From assembly GCF_032854445.1 (NCBI RefSeq), contig NC_088296.1, forward strand, positions 10,640,706 through 10,704,705: a stretch of DNA of 64,000 nt. The letters are read 5' to 3'. The notes beneath the pieces are model-generated. The model searched no databases. It saw only the letters and a list, made by a program, of their open reading frames with translations, and was not told where the DNA came from. Position numbers and translations under genes: made by a program. Of this stretch, positions 37,301 to 49,300 are shown in pieces. Position 1 is the stretch's first letter, and the number at the start of each line of letters is the position of its first letter. Source of the DNA: Liolophura sinensis. Lineage: Eukaryota > Mollusca > Polyplacophora > Chitonida > Chitonidae.

Positions 37301-40300
37301 GTACATTATTCCACACCTATTCAATTGCTTGCGAGAGTCTGCATGTAGAACTCTGCAGAGTCTGAATTCCGTGTTTATTCAAGTGCCTTAGCAGTCTCGT
37401 CGATACCAGCGGATTAAATGGCAAGCACAACTAAACCGGGAGTTTGTATGTCTCAGCATTACGCAGTCATATTACAATATATGGACATTTATATTACTTT
37501 TTATTACATTTTATTATTACACGACATGTGTTATTTACGTTAACAGTTAGAATAAAATCCTGAAGTAAATTGACAAGAAGCCAAATTTCACCAGTTACGT
37601 GTGACAAATTTGCCAGCTATCACTCTGTCCTCGCTGCACAGGTTTTAGTCTCTATGCTGTACTTTATTAATTATATATTACCATACTTGTGTATTACTAC
37701 TCCCCTATACGGAACTGTACACCTTAAACCGACGCGGCTTGTGTTACTCAGTAAGCTGTCGTAGAGTATTTTGGCATTGTCAAACTCTCACTTTACGTTT
37801 CATTCATATAGCTTTATTTATTTATTTGTTTAGTGTTTTACGCCGTACTCAAGAATATTTCACTTATACGACGGCGACCATCATTATGGTGGGTGGAAAC
37901 CGGGCAGAAACCGGGGGAAACCCACGACCATTCGCAGGTTGCTGCCAGACCTTCCCACGTCCGGCGGGAGAGGAAGTCATTCATATTGAGAATATCATGA
38001 TTTTAAACTGTGTAAAGACGATGGAAGACACCATTCCACTCAAGGGAATCATGATATATTATTTTGACTTTCAAACATGTTACTGCATTTTCCTCCCCCA
38101 GTTATAAGTGGTATGTCCCATTCACCTACATCACTCAGGAGCGGCGAAACGACGTTAAGATTGAGTGGATGGCCATGGGGTCAGGTAAGCACGAATATGC
38201 ATTTCTTGCATTAAGAACAGTCTCATGTATGTGATAGCAGTCCTCTCATAAAAAAAGTGATACCGTGAGATAAAAAGTTATCGTATGTTGTGATAAGTTA
38301 TCCCACATGTACAGTATGTTCATGGTATATGATGACAACAATTTCATATGATAACTGTTATCTTACATGTATGTTCATCTTGTGTGATGACAGCAATTCC
38401 ATATGATAACTGTTATCTTACATGTATGTTCATCTTGTGTGATGACAGCAATGTCATATGATATCTGTTATCTTACATGTATGTTCATCTTGTGTGATGA
38501 CAACAATTTCATATGATAACTGTTATCTTACATGTATGTTCATCTTGTGTGATGACAGCAATTCCATATGATAACTGTTATCTTACATGTATGTTCATCT
38601 TGTGTGATGACAGCAATTTCATATGATATCTGTTATCTTACATGTATGTTCATCTTGTGTGATGACAGCAATATCATATGATAACTGTTATCTTACATGT
38701 ATGTTCATCTTGTGTGATGACAGCAATTTCATATGATATCTGTTATCTTACATGTATGTTCATCTTGTGTGGTAAGTTATCTGACACAGTCTCAATTATT
38801 TATTTACTGGGGTTTTACGCTGTACTCACACTGCATATTTCACTTACACGATCGCTGCCAGCATTATGGTGAGAGGAAACCGGGCACAGCCCGCGGAAAA
38901 CCCACAACTATGCGCAGGCTACTGCGGACCTATCCACGTACCACAAAGAAGGATCCGAGCACGAGCCAGATTTGAACTCACAGATGTCTGAGTACTGGTA
39001 CTACGCTATATCATGCTAAATACTCGGCCACGGAGGCCCTTATTTGTCTTATATGACAAAAACTTATGAAAACAATTGAATGATGGGGATTTTTGTCCGT
39101 AATTGCCTTAGTGACATGTACCTGAAAAGGAGATATTTTTCCTGAGTTTTTGTCATTAGTTCTGCTTTATCTAAAGTTATTATCTAGAAAGACATTGACT
39201 ATTATACCCTGATTTGTTTGGCAATGTGGCTTACCATTTGAAAAGTAATTTGATTCGGCCTCCGAGCGCAAAGCCTGTCATTACGCCACTGCACTGTTCT
39301 CGATCATGAATTTAGTTAATTATATTGCACCATATTGTAATTACCATTACTATATTCTTTGAATAAGCTTCCGGATGGTTGTCGAAATAATGCAGGATAT
39401 ATGCCTTGAAAAGCGTGTATCCAACATATCGTTAAAAATTATGACTTCTTTCAATAGCGGGGCCTCCGTGGACGAGAGGGCTGCGTGCCAGCGCGATAGA
39501 ATGACTCAGAAGCCTCTCACACCTGCAGATACTGTGAGTTCAAATTAAGCTCATGCTGGTTTCCTCTCCGACCGTACGTGGGAATGTTTGTCAGCAACCT
39601 GCAGATATTCATGGGTTTTTGCAGGCTGTGTCCGGTTTCCTGCCACCACAATGCTGGCCACGGTCGTATAGGTGAAATATTCTTGAGAACATCGTAATAC
39701 ACCAGTCGATTAAATAATGGCAATTAAGAAGTTGCAAGATTTAGAGCTGGATAACAAATGCCATTATCAGGCATAATAAAACGTGTGGTTTTGTGTTTGG
39801 ATTTTTAGCTTGGATTAACAAAGACAATGACGGCTGGTTGTTGGGGAATGTGAACTACCAGGGATTTTACCGTGTGAATTATCAGGAATCAATGTGGGCC
39901 AAACTCACCAAGCAACTCAGGGATGACCACACGGTGAGTACCTCATGCCTCATGAACAAGAGATTGATTCTGAAGGAAACTCGCTTACTCGTCCTTAGGC
40001 TATCGGCTTCCATAGATTGGTGCACAAGGCATATAAGTTGTAAATGTAATTTTGGTAATAACTTGCGGTGCATTTATACCTGCCAAATTAGTTATATTTT
40101 ATATCTCTTTTCCCCCATTAATTTGCGACCTCAAGTATTCAGTCTGAAATAAAGAATTATTTTATTTTATTATTATTTTTATTACAAATACAGCCAGCTG
40201 TTCTAGTGGACTTAGATCCCTTATAATTTCCATTAAACGCCAGTTATAGTCCAGACTGTTATTGCGGGTAAATCTGTACCTTTAGGGATTGATTGATTAT

Positions 40301-43300
40301 TTATTTGATTGATGTTGTACGCCGTACTCAAAACTATTTCTCCTATATGACGGCGGCCGTATGTGGGAAGGTCTGGCATCAACCTGCGGATGGTCGTGGG
40401 TTTCCTCCAGGCTCTGTCTGGTTTCTCCCACCATAAATAAATAAATAAATAAATAAATAAATATATGACGGCAGCCATCATTATGTGGGAGGAAAAGGAC
40501 AGAACTCACGGGTATGCGCTTGTTTCTGGCAGACTTTCCCACGTACGGCTTTTTAGGAATTGAAAATTATTCATACTGTTTGAACAGTGATCTGAAGAAA
40601 ATTTCTTTTGGCATTTAAAATAAATAACAATAGTATGGTATGTATGGATTACCGGTTAATCCTTAAGAGGATAAAGAGGGGGAAGCGAGTGTGTTAACAA
40701 GTTAATTCTGCACAAGTGTAATGCGTCTGAAACTTTACGTCTACTGTTGGGCATAATGGTACAATTTAAAAGTGCTGTTATGTGTGCCTAAAACTGTTTC
40801 AGTCATGGATGTTTGTCCATGTACAGCCAGTCAAGAAACTATTATATTTCAGAGGCGTCCCCATTTTGCTGTCTCGTCAAACGTACCAGGCAGTTCTCAT
40901 GGAAGGCGTTTGCTGCTCTAGCTATATATGAAAATTCCCTAGGGAAATTCAGAAAGCAGACTGAAAAGTTTGTCTTTCTACTTATTTCTGAATGTTAAGA
41001 TCTATTAATAATTCTTTAATAGAAAAATAATATCTTATATAAAAGTAACACCGTAATGTTTTCCCCCAAATAGTCTATGTATGTATATTTTAGGATGTGA
41101 CACTGTCTAAATGACTTTAATCCCGCCGTTTCCGTCTTTCTGTACTGAATACAAGCATCTGTTTGAAAGTCAACGTGAATAATCAGTCTCTCAATTTATC
41201 AAGCTTGTTTTGGGTTTCAGTTGATTTCCCAGTCTAACCGGGCCGGCCTCATTGACGACGCCTTGAACCTAGCCAGGTTTGTTTGTTAATTAGACTAGAC
41301 TAGATCTCATTATCAAAGTTATGTCGTTGAATGCATTATGTTTGTTAATTAGACTAGACTACATCTCGTTATCAAAGTTATGTCGTTGAATGTATGTCTA
41401 ATCTAGTCAAATGTACATTTCGCGCATGCATGTATGTATCTATTTATACTTGTTTTTTTTTTTCGTGTAACTTAGCAATTTTAAAGTCATATAACAACAA
41501 GGAGTCATGACATGTGTGTACGTATACTGTGTCTTCTTGTGGTAGGGCGAGTGCATACCGCTAAAGTGCTGCAGCCACTGAAGTATCACGCAGGAGACAC
41601 CAGATATGACACCCCGACCAATGACATTATATTGTCACCGGACAAACTCGTCCAGTTTCATTGCTCCTACCGTACAGTGCTGAGCTCGTCATCAAGTAAT
41701 ATTTTAAAGTCGTTGGTATGATCCAACCCGGAATTGATCCCAGGTCGCCCGACTGGGTGCATTTTTGTTACCTATAGCTGGAATCTGTTAAGTCACGTGA
41801 ATTTCAGCAATATTTGTCGATCAATTAAGTCAATTAATGCAGAGTGAGTTAACCATGTAGCAGACGTGCAATGATATCATTACGTAATCGATTTATATAG
41901 AGCCGGCCTTTTGGATTACAACGTTGCCCTCAATGTAACGACTTACCTGGATCAGGAAGAGAGTTATGTCCCTTGGAGAGCATTCAACGCCAACATGGAT
42001 GTTATAAGTGGACTGCTTACAACAACGGAGACTTACGGCATGTTGGAGGTAGGTACGTCTTGCCCAAATTAGCACTGATGAGTATTGTTATATGACTTAT
42101 TAATTCCTAGCCGATTTAAACTACATAAATTTGTAATAGAAAGCACTCGGCTTGGCGTAGCGAGGATTTTGCACGCCTGTGGCACCGGATCAGAGGAAAT
42201 TTGTTAAATTCCCTATCTGAACTTTTTTAAAAACTCAATCTGTCAAAAGCATAATAATGAATTCTCAAATAAATTTATAAATGTTTAGATTCCGGTATAG
42301 ACTCTTTAAATACTATTTTACGGCCATTTGTTTTTATTTCAGAGATATTTAAAGAAACTTGTAGCTCCTGTGTTCAGGAGAATCGGGGTTTCTGTCACCG
42401 GATCACTACCAAAAAAGTAAGAGGCGACGTTTTTTAGGCAAATTTGTCAATATTTTTCATAAATGTTTCTTCCGTCGTTGCTTAGCCTACATTTCTGATG
42501 TTTCTAATATTCCGATAAAGCAGTCCCCAGGGAGAGGGCTGTTTATAGATTTGTCCAGATATGTCCGCCGCCGGTGTCCCCGCCACGTTTTGTTTGGAGA
42601 ATTGCTCCCCGTCCGTAAGTACACTCGTGACAAGATTTCATACATGGGACATGTAGATCTAGGGAATTTGTTTCATGCAGGTGATACTGAGGTCAAAGGT
42701 CTAAATCACTGGTCACACGTGTGCTAACAATATTTTCACCAAGCTTTGGAGTAAACCGTTATTTTATTTATTTATTTGATTGATTTTTACGCCGTACTCA
42801 AGAATATTTCACTTATACGACGGCGACCTCTGTTATTTTAAATTCCACTCCTACTCTAAGGTTGCGAACTGAATACCTTTTGACGAAAATTGGTCAAAAT
42901 GTGAAGGTTATCCAGAAGTTAAAATTTTGTGGAACAATTTGCCCTGTTCAAATTTCCCCAGATTTTAATATTTTCCACTTCATTCATGTGACTACATATG
43001 TCTGCCGAGTTCGTTTCATCCAGGTCATACTGGGGTCAAAAGTCAAGATCACTAAGGTCACATATACTTAAATCTTGTTACCAAGTTTCAGAGTAAACCG
43101 TTGTATTCAGTTTCATGAAACTAGGTATTATCATTTCTGCACTAGTATGGCGTAAAACACCAATGAAATAAAATAAATACACCTCTTACACGAATGTTGC
43201 AAGTTGAATGACTTTTGATAAAAACTGTCCTGAAGGCTAGGTCACCCAGAAGTAAAATTTTAGGGGAAAAAATTAACTTTGTTTTTATGCATGCGTAGCT

Positions 43301-46300
43301 TTTTTCACTTATATGGAGTTTGTGTCTTGCTATCATGTTGTCGTGAAAGGTCAAGGTCACTCATAACTCACGCATGTGCTTAAACCGTTATCTGAAATTT
43401 CATGAAAATTGGTGTAGGGCCTATATCATGTACGCAAGGAAACTGCGAACTGAATGGGTGTTGAGGAAAATTGGTCCGAAGGTCAAGGTCATACTGAGGT
43501 TGAAACATCAGGTCTCTGCTTATGTTTTTGTCATTCAGAAACACGTCTTCTGTTTCGATAATAAAATTCAAAATTTTTGATTAGCACATTTCGTTGACGG
43601 ATATGACGAACAGTATTTCAACAACCAAATCCACGTGTACACTTACGCCCATTGCAAAACGCAGTTTGTTGGTAATAATTGACAATTACGATGTATGGAA
43701 AGTTGCGTTTCCACTCCAGGAACTACTGTTTTTCGTAGCTCTTTTGTTTGGTATATCATCATACTTTCCAAAAACTTCATTAAACAGATTCTGAAAAGAA
43801 CCGGGCTTACTGTGCAACGTAGTCCTGCAGTGATTTACTGTATGTGGACCTTGAGATCTGTCCTCTCTAAGACGATAGCAATGAGCAATGGTTTACGGTA
43901 AATGCAACACAGGCATAAACTACAGGCTAATATGACACATTTCTTACATTGCTAGGTATTTAAGACGGATTATTCTGGACGTAGCGTGTCGGGCCGGAGT
44001 GAAAGAAGCCGTGGAATATGCTCATGCGATGTTCAGGGATTGGATGGTGAACGGAACGAGGTATGGAAAGGGACGCAATCTCATCCCACACATCTCTCAT
44101 GTGACATGCGCTCAGTGTTTTATAGTCGATGGAGAAAGCATCACAAGTGAACACCATGATAGTCATTGTGCAGTTAGCATCTATCTTTTTCAATGGTCTG
44201 TTTGTTGACAAGATAATTATACCTATACCGACAAAAACCTGAACGGATATGGAGCAGAACACGTTTATTATTGAATGAAGTCAGCAGAGATAGATAGCGG
44301 TTTTTCTTGCTATGCTGGGCTTGGTGCAAATGGGGTCTTACCAAATAAAATGAATCGTCCAGTGATGTATGTTGGACAGTGGGTGACGTGTTTTTTCTCC
44401 TAGGCCTTAAAATGTGAAGGGTACTTTGTATGCTAGAAAGGGAATACACGAATTATTATTTTGTTATTCGTTAGTATGAATCACAGGTAACGCGGTTGTC
44501 TGAACAATCAGAATACCAAACCCGATTTTGCCACTGTTATCTTCCTGTAAAGCTGTGACTTATAATAGAGCACATAACGACAAGAAATCGTTCAGTTCTG
44601 AATTAAAATAAACCCTTTTGTAAACTTTTTCTTTACAAAAATCCCAATGCAAAAAATGACCGAATTAGCAATCGATGCTTGTAATCGATTGCGTTTAATG
44701 ATCTAAATTATACATGTGTTCACAAATACATGGTCTAAAAATACAACATTTTGCAGACTTCCGGCGGATTACGCCTTGACAATCTACAGCGTAGGTATAC
44801 GGGAAGGTGGCGAAGAAGAATGGAACTTTCTTTGGAAGAAATCCGTGGAGACGAACGTACCAACTGAGAAGTCGACGATGTTGGAAGCCTTGGCTCAATC
44901 GCGCCATCTGTGGATTTTGTGGAGGTTAGTAAAAAAAATTTAAAAAAGGAGATGAGTTAGGCGGTGTCATTAGACCGTTTTCTCATGCGTAATGTTTCTA
45001 ATTACTAATTAGGTGATGTGAGGCCCGGTTAAACCACTTTAAGACGGTTTATTTGCGGTGTTGTTTCAGTTTTAATGCACGTATCGGATCATAATTCATA
45101 GTTTTCCTTGATATTTTCCTTATAAGTGATGTATCTCATGCTTATAAGTTTTAAAATACGAACATCGCTATTCATCTGATATGAGTATACATTGTTTCTT
45201 CAAATTTTTGGTACACTTTTTATGCTCTCTTAGCCAGTATTGTAGCAGGAATATTTTGTTTCGTTTTTCTCACGTGGTTAGACTATCTAGTGAACAATAT
45301 ACTCACATCGTTACTTTTCGCATCAACAGGAAAAAAATGTAATATTCTGCTTTCAGCAGCACGAATATCTATCCCAAATGTTAGAAGATTTAGGGTAAGC
45401 GTAAAATCCGACGTTCTTAATATTAACATGCAGTCTAAGATCTGCGGATGTACCAGCAGAGAATGGGTTTGAACTTGTGACGCCATTTATCAGAGGCTAG
45501 TGTAAACTGTTCACATAAGCATTAGGAACAAGGTTGAAGAGCATGTTTAACTTGGAAAGTTAGTCTTTCAATTTAGATTGATGACAGTCACAAAGTGATA
45601 CGCTTAAAAATAATCGTTTTTATTAAGTTTTGAATATGGTTCTTAAATCCGGTACATTTGTAAAGATGACGCAAACGTTTCGTACACATACTGTTTCCTC
45701 CGTGGTTGTTTGAGAACATGGCTTCCGTTCCCAACAGAGATCGTTGAATTTATGCCACAGTTAATGCGGTGTTCTGTCAAATTTTCGTACGTGGTAAGGT
45801 ATGGCAGCAACTTGTGGTCGTGGGTTTCTTGGGGCTGTTATCGGTTTCCTCCCGCCATAATGCTGGACTTCTACGTACACGTCAAATATTCTTGAGTACG
45901 GCCCAGAACACCAATCAAATAAATAAATCAATGACTATACGCTTTTTGCTTAATCAGATAGTAAACTTGTCTGCCACATGTATTCACAAAACATACTGTA
46001 TACCACATGCTTGTTGAGCGTTTAATAGATATGATTTTTATGTTTTGAAATTGTGTCGATCATTAGTATCCTTTTCAGCGGTGATCTTCATTTTGTATTT
46101 TTGTAAATTTGCAACTATGGAAATTGTGGGTATTAAATTTTAGGAATATTTAGATCATATTTTTGTGTATTTTTTTCCTTTCAGATATGTAAATTGGGTG
46201 TTTGATCAGCGCATGATTGATATGCAAGATGTCCGACTGTTATTCGGGTTTTTAGAGAAGAACCCAGTTGGTCGCATGGTCTCCAGGCAGTTCGTAAGCG

Positions 46301-49300
46301 AGCATTGGGAAGAGTTTATTCGAAGGTATGAGCAATTGTGGTCAAGCGTCAGTTCGGGCCTCCATGGCCGAGGGTGTTATCACGCCAGTGCGGCGCAATT
46401 GCCCACGAGCGTCTCACCAACGCGGTCTCTGTGAGTTTATGCTGGCTTCCTCTCCAGCCGTCTGTGGGAAGGTCTTCAAGCAACCTGCTAATGGTCGTGG
46501 GTTTCCCCCGGGCTCTGATCGGCTTCCTCTCGCCATAATGCTGGCTATAAATGAAATATTCTTGAGTACCGTGTAAAACACCAATCAAATAAATGAATAA
46601 ATATATAAATAAATGAAAAGCCAGCTGGTTCACGCAACATTTGGGCTCCTATTGTCTATTTCTTTTAACTTGTCGCCTATATTCAGGTCTGCAAAATCAC
46701 GCGTAACACCACAGGATCTAGACATAGATACATTCGACATACATATTATTGCAAGGAAAATGCGATTAGAATACTTTTTCAAATTCATAACTCATGTTTA
46801 ACTTCACAATTTTGATTCGACACAAAGAATCGAATATTTGGCATGCTCGATAATGGGCGTGGGGAGTAATTTGTTTCGCTATAGCCACGTCCAATGTGGC
46901 TTGAACAAACTCTCAACAATAAACAAACTCTCATGGAACAGTAGTGCTGTCTGCCTACTTGACTAACAATACCAGATTTGATTATTCATGATCACTTGCA
47001 TTGTTATTCAAGTAGGTGGACATCAGTAATATGTTCCAAGGGGTACAAGAGTAGCTTCCCCTTGTAGAGAGATGGCGATTCCAACCCTTATTGTGTAACG
47101 TGGTACCACTGCAGACATGCACAACTGGAACAATGTCCGATTCTATGAAATGAAAATTATCCAGATGAATTTAATCCTGTCAGAAGGAAGTTACACGGTT
47201 GTCACATTCATCGGCAGTCCCTACGTAAAGATTACAAGGCAATATTCTCCGTTCTAAAGAGAGAAAAATATATAAGCCAGTGCCTTCGTTGCGTTTTAAC
47301 AAAAATGGTGATAGAGGGCCCACGCTGAGTTACGATATAGCGGAACTGTAAAACCGTATATATGCATACATACGCAACGAGTTCCACGGAAGATGCCTCA
47401 GACTTTCGCCTATTTCAGCCGATGACTGATGCTCTAGTAATACTGCACAGTAGGTCAAAGGTCGAAATAAGAATGTTGTCCGAGAACTCCACGTCGTACG
47501 TCGTCAGAAGTATGTCCGTCTACTATGGGAGAGAACTTTGAAAGATTAACATCACGATAAATAATCAGCTATGCTAAGTTACCGATCCTATATTCACACT
47601 GTGCTTTGTCATTCTTGCTCTCTTCACTGTTTATAGACATCACAGTTTAGAAATACTATTACATATTTATCGCACAAGCTGCTGTCAGAGTGTAGGCCTA
47701 TTTGGTGGCTATTGAAGAGCCACGCCTATCCAGCCGAGAAAATGCAAAAAGAAAAATATATAATTAAACTATTAAATTTAAATGTAATAAATTCAACTTC
47801 ATATACTAGTAACAAAAGATGTGTTTAAACTCACCTACAGATTGTTTTTTGTTTTGCCGTCAAGAACAGAATCTGTGATGATTCCACAACAACTGTCTGT
47901 TGTACATGTGGAAAGCAATGTATAGGGCTGCTTGATGTTTTTGACGAGCGGATCCAGTCCAGGCCAAATAATGCCAAATAAAATAAAAATACAATTCAAA
48001 GTTTAAATATGACAAATTTAATCCCATCAAATTAACGAAGAGTTTCGTCTCATTCATAGATCACAATATACTTTAATGGTTATAAACATGACGTTTGATA
48101 ATTTAGTTATTTATCTGATTGACTCAAGAGCATTTAACTTATACGACGGCAACCAGCAGTGTGGTGAGAGGAAACTGGGCATCGCCTAGAAAAAAAACCC
48201 CATGTACGAGCAGAGTTGAAGCCAGATTGAGCTGAACTTGAACTCGACCGCACTGGTGAGAGGCCTCTGAGTCATTTTGCCGCGCAAGGTTATATAGTTT
48301 GTCTTCCAGATCAGATTCTGTGATCGTTCCTGTGCATTTACCTGGTGTGAATTTAAACGTTATTGCTCTCTTGACAATACAGATGTATTTCTGTTGATAG
48401 GTTTGAATACGACTGGTTCTCACTGCGGGAAATTATCCCTCACTTTACAGCTTATATCAGCTCTACCAACGAGCTGGAAGAGGTAAGATGTGTTTCTACC
48501 TAAGCGACTAAAACAGTTTCTAAGAAAAAAGGGGACTGCTCTGTTACCGTTTGAGGCATTATAAGGGTGTGTGAAACACGCATGAATGAGTCTAGTCAAC
48601 ACCGGAAAGAGGCGCTTGTGGCTTGTAGCATAGCATTCAATCTAACCCGTATTCTGGCTGACCATGTGCAAGTATAGTGGGAACATACTTTCCCACTGGA
48701 TCTTGAATGTGATGTATGTATATTAAATATGATGATAACACAGAGTTTTGAGTATTTCTAGACCAGTGGAGGTATTGATGAATTGTTGTGATAATCAGGG
48801 CATTTCTTTTAACCCACTTTTGCTTGAGTCATGGTGCTATAGAACGTATAATTTGTTACCATTCAAGGATCGAACTGAGGATCCATAGGTAGTCTGAGCT
48901 CCAGTGGATTATATCTGTGTGCCCTTTTATCATATTCATCTATCTTAATGTGTCAATCTGCTTTAGAAGTGTTTTAATCTTGACATTTATTATTATTATT
49001 ATTCACCTTACTCAGGAAATTTTGACTTGTACTATGCCAGTAATTGTGTTACAGGTATTATCTTGAATTATGTATGTGTTAAAACCTTGCTAAGTAACAA
49101 TTTCTTAATGCGAGGGTAGATAGCATTGTTGGTCAGTAGAACCAGCTGAGATCAGAGGAAATTCGCGCTCTTCGCCATAAACCTGACAAAACTTATACTG
49201 ACAAAATATATAAGTTTGTAAATAAAATTCAACGTATAAATATATAATTACATCAAATGATATATGGTAAATATATGTGAATAGATAAACACGCCAAAAT

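Noticed and set aside
38346-38780. Regular spaced repeats as a CRISPR array
   Set aside because: The units abut with no unique spacers and lie in an intron of an animal gene; they are a minisatellite.
47140-47260. About 40-codon open stretch in intron 17 as an extra exon
   Set aside because: Exons 17 and 18 already join in phase, no good acceptor precedes it and it matches nothing in the family.
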